This document shows positions 7,020 through 14,609 of a stretch of 64,000 bases of DNA, one piece after another; the stretch's first letter is position 1, and the number at the start of each line of letters is the position of its first letter. The position numbers and the translations under genes are program-made. The stretch covers positions 3,836,001-3,900,000 of the forward strand of contig NZ_CP108356.1 of the NCBI RefSeq assembly GCF_036237315.1. Reading direction: 5' to 3'. The stretch is from Streptomyces sp. NBC_01351. Lineage in GTDB: Bacteria; Actinomycetota; Actinomycetes; Streptomycetales; Streptomycetaceae. The notes under the pieces are model-generated. The model ran no database searches. It saw nothing but the letters and a program-made list of their open reading frames with translations, and was not told where the DNA came from.

Positions 7020-8461
7020 CGCAGCACCTCGGCGAGCAGCGCCTGCGCGGCGGGCGATTCGACGTAGGGGTCGAAGGAGTAGGCGAGCCGGTCGAGGCTG
7101 TGGTGCTGGAGCAGGTCGGCGACCTCGGCCCGGATCGCCGCGGGGTCGGCCCGGCGCAGCACCACCTTGGCGACCAGCCGCGCCACCTCGCGCATCGCCG
7201 CCTCGTCGAGTCCGCGCCGGGTCATCGCCTGCACGCCGAGCCGCAGGCCGTGCAGTCCGTTACTGCCCGGCACCTCGATGTTGGTGGTGCGGATCCCGGC
7301 GAGTGCCAGGTCCCCGAGGGCCAGCCGGAGCGCGTCGGAGGCCGAGCCGGTGATGATGTGGACCTGGTGGGTCTCGGTGAACCCGAAGGACTCCCCGGAG
7401 ACCCGCACCCCCTCCTCGTGCAGCGCACCGGCCAGCGCCTTGGCGTTGGCGAGGATCTGGCGCGCGTAGTCGTGGCCGTAGAGGGACATCTCCGACAGGG
7501 CCACGTACATGGGCGCGATCAGCTCGGCGTGGGAGTTGCTCTGCATCTGCGGGCAGACCCAGTCCGACACCGATTTCAGTTTGGGGTGGTCCGCGTCCCG
7601 GAAGGCGATGTAGGCCTTCTGCGGCCCGGGGATGGTCTTGTGGGTGTTCCCGTGTACGGCGTCCGCGCCGAGCAGCGTGGGCTGCGGCAGCGCTCCGCCC
7701 GCGATCAGGGCGCCGTCGTGGCTGGCGTCGTAGGCGAGGAACACGCCCTCGGGCAGGGCGGCCCGGATCTGCGCCAGCGGCTGCCAGCGCAGTTTGAACG
7801 ACTGGTCGAGCAGGACGAGTTTGATCTCCGGGTGCTCCGCCACCAACGTGGCCAGGCGGTCCACGTCGATGAGGAGGGTCCGGTCCACCATCGGGAGGTG
7901 GTACGTGTTGATGCCGGCGACGGTGGCCAGCGACTCCAGGGCGAAGTGCCCGCCGTCCTTGTGCGCGAAGTGAACGTATCCGTCGCCCCTTCCGCAGGTG
8001 CCCAGCAGAACGGCTTGCTCGGCCACCGATCCGCCGTTGGGGCGCCAATCGAAAGAGGCCGCTTCGAAGAGCTGCTTCCCGATACCCGTCAGCTTCGACA
8101 CCAGCGATGCCATGGCACCCGAATCGGGGAAGGCCCATTCACCGGGGGCCGAGGGGTACGGCGGAGCGAACTCGTAGAACCCGCCCTGTAGTCCGCTGCC
8201 GAGCATCCGCACGAGTTTGCTCGGATAGTTCTCACTGGCGGTGAGACTCAAATGCTGTTCTCGGTAGGTGTTGTCGAGAACGAAGTCCGAAGCGAGACGC
8301 TCCAAGGTGTCCGACACCCAGCCGCCGGCCCATTCCTCCCCCGGCACAAGGGGAGAGGAGGTGACCACGGCATCCTCGGTGGTGAGCTCGGGCGCCTGGT
8401 CAAGCCGCCTCGCCTCGTCGACCAGGGCGATGACGCCCCCGCTCTGTTCCGCTACGCGCAT
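7016..8461 (-). CDS. Divergent serine hydroxymethyltransferase-fold PLP enzyme
   Basis: A 481-residue fold-type I PLP enzyme related to serine hydroxymethyltransferase (SHMT). It keeps LTASENYPSKL (73-83), NGGSVAEQAV (142-151), DASHDGALIAGG with PLP-contacting Asp245 and His248, and GNTHKTIPGP with the Schiff-base Lys275. It lacks the normal SHMT block around the active-site tyrosines (YAEGYPG..RYYGG); here the stretch reads GLQGGFYEFAPPYPSAPG. It therefore probably is not a folate-dependent housekeeping enzyme. SHMT-fold transaldolases and aldolases in antibiotic pathways join glycine or threonine carbons to aldehydes, a reaction that would fit the coupled aldolase gene; this is inference. 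I chose ATG 8461, which has a G-rich ribosome site; longer starts to 8629 add a low-complexity Arg/Ala leader. It is the first gene of the three-gene unit. Confidence 0.78.
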   Translation of the reverse strand: MRVAEQSGGVIALVDEARRLDQAPELTTEDAVVTSSPLVPGEEWAGGWVSDTLERLASDFVLDNTYREQHLSLTASENYPSKLVRMLGSGLQGGFYEFAPPYPSAPGEWAFPDSGAMASLVSKLTGIGKQLFEAASFDWRPNGGSVAEQAVLLGTCGRGDGYVHFAHKDGGHFALESLATVAGINTYHLPMVDRTLLIDVDRLATLVAEHPEIKLVLLDQSFKLRWQPLAQIRAALPEGVFLAYDASHDGALIAGGALPQPTLLGADAVHGNTHKTIPGPQKAYIAFRDADHPKLKSVSDWVCPQMQSNSHAELIAPMYVALSEMSLYGHDYARQILANAKALAGALHEEGVRVSGESFGFTETHQVHIITGSASDALRLALGDLALAGIRTTNIEVPGSNGLHGLRLGVQAMTRRGLDEAAMREVARLVAKVVLRRADPAAIRAEVADLLQHHSLDRLAYSFDPYVESPAAQALLAEVLR

Positions 8462-8686
8462 GATGAAACGCCCCCCGTGTGTGCCTGCCGGGCCTCGACG
8501 ACCGGCAGCAACTGCAGAGGAACAGGGTGCGGAAGGGAGCAATACCCGCGCACGACGCTGTGCCGGAACCAGAAAATCAAGGGACCGCATCCGAGCGCGG
8601 CTGAACCGCGCGCCGCGCGCGCCACGCACACTCGCGTACGAGCTCCCCCGTGCATCCCTTCCGGGGCCCGTCCCGGAAACACGCGC

Positions 8687-8715
8687 ACGCTAACAACGAT
8701 CACTGTTTCCGTCAA
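8687..8715 (-). promoter_or_regulatory. Housekeeping-type promoter for the PLP-enzyme operon
   Basis: On the minus strand TTGACG (8715-8710) and TAGCGT (8692-8687) are separated by exactly 17 bases, a good match to the vegetative Streptomyces promoter. It would leave a 5' leader of roughly 220 bases before the chosen start at 8461. Confidence 0.6.
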
Positions 8716-8774
8716 TGATCTTGTGCGGAATTCGGGATTCCCCCGCGGGGCCGACAGTTCGCCAATGCGGGAAT

Positions 8775-8801
8775 CCGTTGAATTTCACGCAAATTCAACG
8801 G
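8775..8801. promoter_or_regulatory. Perfect 11-bp inverted repeat (operator candidate)
   Basis: Two perfect 11-base arms, left arm CCGTTGAATTT, separated by CACGC. The element is strikingly AT-rich for this genome. It lies 60 bp upstream of the -35 box of the PLP-enzyme promoter and 31 bp past the stop of the PrmC-like gene. No U-run follows on either strand. An operator for a cluster regulator is the most likely reading; a terminator for the gene to the right is the alternative. Confidence 0.55.
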
Positions 8802-8832
8802 GCACGCGAAAGAATTTCCGCAATCCATCGGC

Positions 8833-9591
8833 TCAGGCCGTGGCGATGACCACCGTCGCGTAGAGCTCCTCCGAGGTGACCGTCCGGGTCGTGAGGCCCG
8901 CGGCGGCCAGGGCCGCCGCCGTCGACGGGCACTGCCGGGTGCTCGTCTCGATCAGGAGCCGCCCGCCCGGGGCCAGCCAGCGCGGGGCGCCCGCCGCGAC
9001 CCGGCGGTGGATGTCCAGGCCGTCCGCGCCCCCGTCGAGGGAGACCAGCGGCTCGTGGTCCCGCGCCTCGGACGGCATGAGCCCGATCTCCTCCGTGGGC
9101 ACGTACGGGGCATTGACCACCAGCACGTCCACCCGGCCGAGCAGGGAGGCGGGGAGCGGCGCGTACAGGTCGCCCTCCCAGACCGTGCCGCCGAACGGGG
9201 CCACGTTGCGGCGCGCGTACGCCAGCGCGGCCGGGTCTATGTCCGCCGCGTGGAGCTCCACCCCGCCCGGGGTCCGCGCCGCCACGGCCGCGCCCAGGGC
9301 GCCGACTCCGCAGCACAGGTCGAGCACCACCGCTCCGGGCCGGGCCAGTGCGACGGCCTCCTCCACGAGGAACTCGGTGCGCCGGCGCGGTACGAAGGCC
9401 CCCTCGCCCACCTCCATGCGCAGCCCGCAGAACTCCGCCCACCCCACGACGTGTTCCAGCGGTTCACCGCCCACCCGGCGGTCCAACAGCTCCGCCAGGT
9501 GGGCGTCGTCCCGGGCCGCCCCGCTCAGCAGCTCCGCCTCCTCCTCCGCGAAGACGCAGCCCGCCGCGCGCAGGGCTTCCACCAGTGACAT
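8833..9591 (-). CDS. PrmC/HemK-like protein N5-glutamine methyltransferase
   Basis: A 252-residue SAM-dependent methyltransferase related to PrmC, which methylates the GGQ glutamine of peptide release factors. The N-terminal helical part carries GEPLEHVVGWAEFCG (42-56). The SAM loop is VLDLCCGVGALG (89-100) and the acidic end of the next strand is AADID. The substrate-binding motif is NAPYVPT (160-166) rather than the NPPY of true PrmC; the Ala variant is typical of an actinobacterial PrmC-related subfamily, so the actual target is uncertain. ATG 9591 is chosen; an in-frame TTG at 9603 would add four residues. It stands alone between the accessory cluster and the acetyltransferase gene. Confidence 0.85.
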   Translation of the reverse strand: MSLVEALRAAGCVFAEEEAELLSGAARDDAHLAELLDRRVGGEPLEHVVGWAEFCGLRMEVGEGAFVPRRRTEFLVEEAVALARPGAVVLDLCCGVGALGAAVAARTPGGVELHAADIDPAALAYARRNVAPFGGTVWEGDLYAPLPASLLGRVDVLVVNAPYVPTEEIGLMPSEARDHEPLVSLDGGADGLDIHRRVAAGAPRWLAPGGRLLIETSTRQCPSTAAALAAAGLTTRTVTSEELYATVVIATA

Positions 9592-9624
9592 CGATTGCGT
9601 CAAACAGCTCAGTCCTCGGTACTC

Positions 9625-9665
9625 GTTGCCGGTTGCCGGTTGCCGGTTGCCGGTTGCCGGTTGCC
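9625..9665. repeat. Heptanucleotide tandem repeat (GGTTGCC x5)
   Basis: Five complete head-to-tail copies of the 7-mer GGTTGCC (9631-9665) plus a partial copy before them. It lies between the PrmC-like start and the acetyltransferase stop, so copy number could vary without touching a protein. Confidence 0.9.
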
Positions 9666-9683
9666 CAGCAGTTGCTCAGTGAT

Positions 9684-10928
9684 TCAGAAGACGTCCGGGC
9701 ACCACGGTCGGCGGGCCGTGCGGAACACCGCGTCCGCCAGCGCCACCGCCCCCGGCCGCCGCTCCGTCACGCGGCCCAGCGCCGCCAGCCGCTGCGCCGA
9801 CTCGTCGCCCAGGTACAGCGCGCCCAGCTCGGCGACGTCCAGGCTCAGGTCGGCCGGCTCCCCGGTCCGCTCGCACGCGGCGGTGCCCGCGTCCAGCCGG
9901 TAGCGGCCGTCCGACAGCCCCGCCGCGTCCGTGACCTCCAGTACGAGGATCCCCGGCACCGCGTACGTCCGCGCGCGCAGGGCCCGTACGGCGTCCAGCA
10001 CCCGCACCCACAGGAAGTCCGCGGCCGTGACGATCCGGGCGGAACGCGGGTCGGGCAGCAGCTGGGCGACGAGGTCGTCGGGTGCCCGGTAGCCGGTGCG
10101 GACCTTGGCCACCCAGTCGATCGAGCACAGGAACTGCCACAGCGCCCGCTCCGCCTGCGGAGTGACCGCCACCAGGTCCTTGACCTGCACGGTGTTCTGC
10201 GGAACCTTCGCGTCCGTCCAGTGGTCGTCGGCCCCGTACGCGGCCAGCCCGGCCACCTCACCGGCCGCCGTGCGGTACACCGCGAAGAACTTCTCCTTGT
10301 ACGGGCGGTACGAGATCTCCTCCAACCCGGTCGCCAGGCTCCACCAGCGCGCGTCCCGGTTCACGACGCCGTGGGTGCGCGCCCGCAGCCGTTCGTGCAG
10401 CTCCGGCCCGACCCGCCGGACCTCGGCCGCGTCCACCAGGTCGATCCGGCCGCCGTCCACGGGAGCCGCCAGCCGCCGGTCCAGTCCGGTGTTCGGTACG
10501 TCGATCTCCCATTCCGAGATGGAGGCCGCGGGCCCGTACCCGTAGCGCCCGTAGATCGGGTACTCGGCGGCGATCAGCGTCGACAGCACGTCGCCGCGCT
10601 TCTTGGCGGCGGCGAGCTCGCCGCCCATCATCCGGGACAGCAGTCCCTGGCGGCGGTGCGTGGGCAGCACGCCCACGTTGGAGATCGCACTGGAGGGGAC
10701 GGACGCCCCGCCGGGCACGGTCAGTTGCTGCGCGAAGGAGCGGAAGGCGGCGACGCAGCGGCCGGTGTCGGAGTCGAACGCGCCCAGTGTGCGGGCGAGA
10801 TCGTTGTACTTGGCCCGCTGGGCCACGTCGGAGTCGGTCACTCCGGTCGCGGTCAGGAAACCGGTGTTCACGGTTCGCAGCCAGTCGGGGAGCTCGGATT
10901 CGGCGATCGGCCGGACATCAGCACTCAT
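9684..10928 (-). CDS. Eis-like GNAT N-acetyltransferase
   Basis: A 414-residue protein of the Eis (enhanced intracellular survival) family. The first GNAT domain carries the acetyl-CoA pyrophosphate loop [15 protein letters not shown] (about 87-101). A second degenerate GNAT domain and a C-terminal SCP2-like domain follow. The protein ends in phenylalanine (PDVF), and the C-terminal carboxylate is the catalytic base in Eis enzymes. Family members acetylate amines of aminoglycosides, peptides or polyamines; the substrate here is unknown. The start ATG 10928 fits family N termini ([11 protein letters not shown]). It has no operon partner: the heptanucleotide repeat lies downstream and the rsiG gene lies about 110 bp upstream on the same strand. 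Confidence 0.88.
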   Translation of the reverse strand: MSADVRPIAESELPDWLRTVNTGFLTATGVTDSDVAQRAKYNDLARTLGAFDSDTGRCVAAFRSFAQQLTVPGGASVPSSAISNVGVLPTHRRQGLLSRMMGGELAAAKKRGDVLSTLIAAEYPIYGRYGYGPAASISEWEIDVPNTGLDRRLAAPVDGGRIDLVDAAEVRRVGPELHERLRARTHGVVNRDARWWSLATGLEEISYRPYKEKFFAVYRTAAGEVAGLAAYGADDHWTDAKVPQNTVQVKDLVAVTPQAERALWQFLCSIDWVAKVRTGYRAPDDLVAQLLPDPRSARIVTAADFLWVRVLDAVRALRARTYAVPGILVLEVTDAAGLSDGRYRLDAGTAACERTGEPADLSLDVAELGALYLGDESAQRLAALGRVTERRPGAVALADAVFRTARRPWCPDVF

Positions 10929-11040
10929 GGCCGCCCACGCTAACGGCCCGACCGTCGCCCGGTCGCCCGATTTTCCGCCGCGCGCCCGCTGCCCTGCGCG
11001 CGCGGCCTCGCGGCCCCGCTCTGCCCCCGCTCCGCCTTCC

Positions 11041-11625
11041 CTACGCCAGCAGGTCGTCCACCTGGGCCTCCCCTTCCCGGTACCGCCGGGTGATCTCCGC
11101 GCTGCAGTCGTCCACCGTCCGCTGGAGCTGCCGGCGGCGCCGCGAGACCTGCTGCTCGTAGCGCACCAGCCGGGCCATCCCGTCGTACAGCTCGTCGTCC
11201 GTGCGCGCGCTCAGGTCCGACAGCTCGACGTCGGCCAGCATCTCCGCCGCCAGCAGCCGGTATTCCTCGCTGTGCGGGGTGCCGAGCGTGACGTGCCGGG
11301 CGGACGCGCTGCGGCTGGAGGGGGCGTCGGCGAGGATCTCCGACAGCCGGTCCACCCGGTCCGCCACCGGCGCCTCCGGGTCGGCGCGCCGGGCCAGCTC
11401 GGCCCGCAGGATGTCGATGCGGCCCTGGAGCAGACGGCGCACATAGCTCAGATCGGCCTCGTCGCGCTGCGCGTCGCGGCGCAGCGCGCGCAGTTCCGGC
11501 AGCCCGAGCGCGGCCGTGCGACCCTCCGGCCCCGGCTGCTCGCCCGTGCGCTGCGCGGGCGGTCGTACCGCGGCAGCTGCGATGGAGGCGGGTGATTCAG
11601 GTACGGAGGTACCAGAAGTATTCAT
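11041..11625 (-). CDS. rsiG: RsiG, c-di-GMP-dependent anti-sigma factor for WhiG
   Basis: A 194-residue helical protein with two copies of the c-di-GMP signature E(X)3S(X)2R(X)3Q(X)3D. The first is Glu56-Ser60-Arg63-Gln67-Asp71 and the second is Glu157-Ser161-Arg164-Gln168-Asp172. This signature defines RsiG, which in Streptomyces binds the sporulation sigma factor WhiG when loaded with c-di-GMP and so delays the change from aerial hyphae to spores. Both helices are present and spaced as in an antiparallel coiled coil, so the protein should be functional. I chose ATG 11625; longer ORF starts run into the promoter region shared with dtd. It is transcribed away from dtd, from a 136-bp divergent region. 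The N-terminal 40 residues are low-complexity. Confidence 0.9.
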   Translation of the reverse strand: MNTSGTSVPESPASIAAAAVRPPAQRTGEQPGPEGRTAALGLPELRALRRDAQRDEADLSYVRRLLQGRIDILRAELARRADPEAPVADRVDRLSEILADAPSSRSASARHVTLGTPHSEEYRLLAAEMLADVELSDLSARTDDELYDGMARLVRYEQQVSRRRRQLQRTVDDCSAEITRRYREGEAQVDDLLA

Positions 11626-11761
11626 ACGAACGAGTCCGTCCCCTCGACCGGTGCGGCGCACCCGCACCGCCTGCGTGCATCGTGCCACTCTCCGTGGTCC
11701 CGACGCAGTGCTACGCCACCCGATCGGCCCCGGACGGGTGCACGCCTGGTACACAGGTGGT

Positions 11762-12187
11762 ATGCGAGCTGTGGTGCAGAGGGTGGACGGCGCGAGCGTC
11801 GTCGTGGGCGGCGAGACCGTGGGCGAGATCGTCGGCGAGGGGCTGTGCGTGCTGGTGGGGGTGACCCACGACGACACCCCGGAGAAGGCGGCGCTGCTGG
11901 CGCGCAAGCTGTGGTCGGTGCGGATCCTGGAGGCGGAGAAGTCCTGCAGCGACATCAACGCCCCAATGCTGGTGATCTCCCAGTTCACGCTCTACGGGGA
12001 CGCGCGCAAGGGCCGCCGCCCCACCTGGAACGCGGCGGCGCCCGGCCCGGTGGCCGAGCCGCTGGTGGACGAGGTCGTGGCGCAGCTGCGGGCGCTGGGC
12101 GCGACGGTGGAGACGGGCCGGTTCGGCGCGGACATGCGGGTCTCGCTGACCAACCACGGCCCGTTCACCATCGTCATCGACATCTAG
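11762..12187 (+). CDS. dtd: D-aminoacyl-tRNA deacylase (D-Tyr-tRNA deacylase)
   Basis: A 141-residue enzyme that removes D-amino acids wrongly attached to tRNA, protecting translation in the cytoplasm. It has the start MRAVVQRV, the catalytic strand SQFTLYGD (73-80) with the threonine of the SQxT motif, and the cross-subunit motif NHGPFT (131-136), which in most members reads NxGPVT. Length and ends match the family exactly. ATG 11762 is the family start; the open frame extends much further upstream but overlaps the divergent rsiG promoter region. It is convergent with ygfZ, 24 bp away. Confidence 0.95.
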   Translation: MRAVVQRVDGASVVVGGETVGEIVGEGLCVLVGVTHDDTPEKAALLARKLWSVRILEAEKSCSDINAPMLVISQFTLYGDARKGRRPTWNAAAPGPVAEPLVDEVVAQLRALGATVETGRFGADMRVSLTNHGPFTIVIDI

Positions 12188-12211
12188 CGGGCGGGAACCA
12201 GGGCGCGGGAA

Positions 12212-13180
12212 CTACGGCGCTACGACGACCTCCTGCGCGGCAGCCGTCCCGCCGGCCAGCAGCGGCGCGTCCACCGGCACGTTCCGCTTGACCAGCGCGA
12301 GCGCGATCGGGCCCAGCTCGTGGTGGCGCACGGCCGTGGTCACGAAGCCCAGCTGCCGGCCCTCCTCCCCGTCGGCGGCGAGCCGGACGGGCGCGCCGTG
12401 CGCCGGGAGGAGCACCTCGGAGCCGTCGAGGTGCAGGAAGACGAGGCGGCGCGGGGGCTTCCCCAGGTTGTGGACGCGGGCCACCGTCTCCTGGCCGCGG
12501 TAGCACCCCTTCTGGAGGTGGACGGCGGTGCCGATCCAGCCCAGCTCGTGCGGGATGGTCCGGTGGTCGGTCTCCAGCCCGAGCCGCGGCCGGTGCGCCT
12601 CGACGCGCAGGGCCTCGTACGCGAGGAGCCCGGCGACCGGGCCGTGCGAGGCGGCGAAGGCCTCCAGGTCGGCGCGGGGCAGGAACACGTCGCGGCCGTG
12701 CGCGGTCTCCCGTACGACGAGCTCCTTGGGGACCTCGGCGATGGACCCGGCCGGCAGGTGCACGACGGCGAACTCGTCGGTGCGGTCGGCGACTTCGACA
12801 CGGTAGAAGAACTTCATCGCCTCCAGGTAGGCGATCAGCGCCTCCTGGGTGCCGGGCTCCACGTGCGCCCAGGTGGTCTCGCCGTCGTCGACGAGGTACA
12901 GGGCGTGCTCGATGTGGCCGTTGGCGGAGAGGATCAGCGCCTCGGTGGCCTGGCCCGCGGGGAGTTCGGTGAGGTGCTGGGTGAGCAGCAGGTGCAGCCA
13001 GCTCAGCCGCTCCGGTCCGCTGACGGTGACGACTCCGCGGTGCGAGAGGTCGACGAAGCCGCGGCCGTCCGCGAGGGCGCGTTGTTCGCCGTACAGCTCG
13101 CCGTAGTGGGCGGCGACGCCCTCGTCGCGGCCTTCGGCCTGCACGGCGCCGGGGAGGTGGAGCAAAGGGCTGCTGGTCAT
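12212..13180 (-). CDS. ygfZ: YgfZ-type folate-binding iron-sulfur cluster protein
   Basis: A 322-residue protein of the YgfZ/IBA57 family, related to the T protein of the glycine cleavage system. It binds tetrahydrofolate and supports assembly or repair of [4Fe-4S] enzymes in the cytoplasm. The diagnostic motif KGCYRGQE is at 224-231 with the conserved Cys226. The N-terminal GcvT-like fold (SHRGVVTVSGPERLSWLH) and the C-terminal barrel are both present. ATG 13180 gives the usual family length. It is in the same direction as nur, 21 bp downstream of its stop, so the two may be cotranscribed. Confidence 0.92.
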   Translation of the reverse strand: MTSSPLLHLPGAVQAEGRDEGVAAHYGELYGEQRALADGRGFVDLSHRGVVTVSGPERLSWLHLLLTQHLTELPAGQATEALILSANGHIEHALYLVDDGETTWAHVEPGTQEALIAYLEAMKFFYRVEVADRTDEFAVVHLPAGSIAEVPKELVVRETAHGRDVFLPRADLEAFAASHGPVAGLLAYEALRVEAHRPRLGLETDHRTIPHELGWIGTAVHLQKGCYRGQETVARVHNLGKPPRRLVFLHLDGSEVLLPAHGAPVRLAADGEEGRQLGFVTTAVRHHELGPIALALVKRNVPVDAPLLAGGTAAAQEVVVAP

Positions 13181-13201
13181 GGGACCAAGCGTACGACTCG
13201 G

Positions 13202-13657
13202 CTACGCGTGGCCGTCACGATGTTTGGCGGCGCACTTCTTGCAGAGGCCGAAGATCGCGAAATGCTTCATGTCGGTCTCGAAGCCGAAGGTGGCACGAAG
13301 CTTCGCGGTGAACTCGGCGGCGATGTCCACGTCCGCCTCGATGACGTCTTCGCATTCGCGGCAGACCAGGTGGATGTGGTGGTGCCGGTCGGCGAGGTGG
13401 TAGGTGGGGGCGCCGTGCCCGAGGTGGGCGTGCGAGACGAGTTTGAGCTCCTCGAGGAGCTCGAGGGTGCGGTAGACGGTGGAGATGTTGACCCCGGAGG
13501 CGGTCTTGCGCACCTGGGCGAGGATCTCGTCCGGGGTGGCGTGTTCCAGGGCGTCGACCGCTTCCAGCACGAGCTGGCGCTGCGGTGTCAGCCGGTATCC
13601 GCGCTGCCGCAGGTCGCTCTTCCAGTCGGTGCCCTCAGTGCCCTCAGTGCTGACCAC
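13202..13657 (-). CDS. nur: Nur, nickel-responsive Fur-family repressor
   Basis: A 151-residue Fur-family repressor that matches, from memory, the S. coelicolor Nur sequence almost throughout. Nur with Ni(II) represses nickel uptake and iron superoxide dismutase genes. The winged helix carries RLTPQRQLVLEAV and NISTVYRTLELLEEL. The Nur nickel site (His33, 86, 88, 90 in S. coelicolor) is present as His39, His92, His94 and His96. The second metal site is present as His76, His78 and His132. Both CxxC pairs are kept (99/102 and 139/142). All positions are shifted by six because EGTEGT is inserted after MVST, from a 9-bp tandem duplication. The start is GTG 13657. Confidence 0.92.
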   Translation of the reverse strand: MVSTEGTEGTDWKSDLRQRGYRLTPQRQLVLEAVDALEHATPDEILAQVRKTASGVNISTVYRTLELLEELKLVSHAHLGHGAPTYHLADRHHHIHLVCRECEDVIEADVDIAAEFTAKLRATFGFETDMKHFAIFGLCKKCAAKHRDGHA

Positions 13658-13676
13658 CCGGCCAGTGTAAGCGCGC

Positions 13677-13710
13677 GGAGGGGACCGTGGGCGAGCCCCC
13701 GGTCCCCTCC
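13677..13710 (-). terminator. Hairpin between the nitrobindin-like gene and nur
   Basis: An 11-bp perfect stem (13677-13687 with 13700-13710), GGAGGGGACCG against its complement. It lies 34 bp past the nitrobindin-like stop codon and 20 bp upstream of the nur start, so it should end the upstream transcript. Confidence 0.6.
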
Positions 13711-13743
13711 GTCAGCGCATCCGCGGTTCAGCGGGTCAGCGGG

Positions 13744-14316
13744 TCAGCGGAAGAAGGCGATGCCGTCGTCCGGCATGTCCGGGAGGTTGCGCGCCATCTC
13801 GGCGACCTCCTCGGGCGTGACGACCTTCTTCAGCTGGGCCGACATGTACGGGCGCAGCTCGACGTCCGGCGTGGCCTTCTCGCCGACCCACATCAGGTCG
13901 CTCTTCACGTAGCCGTAGAGCCGCTTGCCGCCGCTGTACGGGCCGGAGGCCGCCGTGCGCGCGACGGCGTCCGTGACCAGGTCGATCTGCGGCTTCTGGT
14001 CGGCGAGATCGCCGTACCAGACCTCGACGACGCCCTGGTCGCGGACCATGACGACCTCGACCTTGCGGTCCTTGTCGATGCGCCAGTAGCCCGACTCGGA
14101 CTCCAGCGGCCGCACCTTGTTGCCCTCGGCGTCGAGGACCCAGGTGTGAGAGGTGTACTCCAGGAAGTCCCGGCCGTCGTGGCCGAAGACGACCTCCTGG
14201 CCGAAGTTGCACTTCTCCTCACCGGGGAAGTCGAAGACTCCCGCGCCCTCCCAGGTACCGAGGAGGAAGGCCAGGGGGACGAGGCCGGGGTTCAGGTCGG
14301 ACGGGATCTGGATCAT
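13744..14316 (-). CDS. Nitrobindin-like (FABP/DUF1794) heme-binding beta-barrel
   Basis: A 190-residue protein of the nitrobindin/THAP4-like family, ten-stranded barrels that in studied members bind ferric heme and react with nitrogen oxides. The signature LLGTWEGAG (18-26) is present, as are the strand EVVFGHDGRDFLEYTSHTW and the closing LMWVGEKA region. I did not verify the distal heme ligand, so heme binding is by family only. ATG 14316 (MIQIPSDLNP) is chosen: it matches family starts, and the longer open frame would run over the small membrane gene upstream. The small membrane gene lies 70 bp upstream on the same strand. Confidence 0.85.
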   Translation of the reverse strand: MIQIPSDLNPGLVPLAFLLGTWEGAGVFDFPGEEKCNFGQEVVFGHDGRDFLEYTSHTWVLDAEGNKVRPLESESGYWRIDKDRKVEVVMVRDQGVVEVWYGDLADQKPQIDLVTDAVARTAASGPYSGGKRLYGYVKSDLMWVGEKATPDVELRPYMSAQLKKVVTPEEVAEMARNLPDMPDDGIAFFR

Positions 14317-14386
14317 GAATGGCTGCTCAGGCGATCTGTGGGAGGGGTTCCGGGCGGTCTGCTGGGCCGGGCTGTCGAGCCGAGGC

Positions 14387-14488
14387 TCAGCGCTGACCCT
14401 GGTACAGCTTCTTGACCGCCAGGACGGTGAAGGCCATGACGCCGACGCAGACCAGGACCAGCAGGGAGGTGAAGACTGCCTCAAGCAC
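14387..14488 (-). CDS. Small single-span membrane protein (33 aa)
   Basis: A 33-residue ORF beginning with GTG at 14488, with GAGGAG seven bases upstream. Residues about 6-26 form one hydrophobic helix (FTSLLVLVCVGVMAFTVLAV) followed by a basic tail KKLYQGQR. I do not know its function. The strong ribosome site and the clean helix-plus-basic-tail design support a real gene. It precedes the nitrobindin-like gene, 70 bp away. Confidence 0.65.
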   Translation of the reverse strand: MLEAVFTSLLVLVCVGVMAFTVLAVKKLYQGQR

Positions 14489-14609
14489 GGGGTGCTCCTC
14501 GGAATTCGTTTCTGGGGCTGTACGGGGCCGGTCCCCAAGCCTACTGGCCCGGGGACCGGCGCACCGTGTGAGGTCGGCCGTACCGCCGATCAGTCCCGAT
14601 CGGTGCCGG

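Noticed and set aside
5226..8461. Reading the PLP enzyme and aldolase as ordinary glyA and fba
   Set aside because: Missing SHMT active-site block, extra aldolase domains and coupling to each other make housekeeping roles unlikely.
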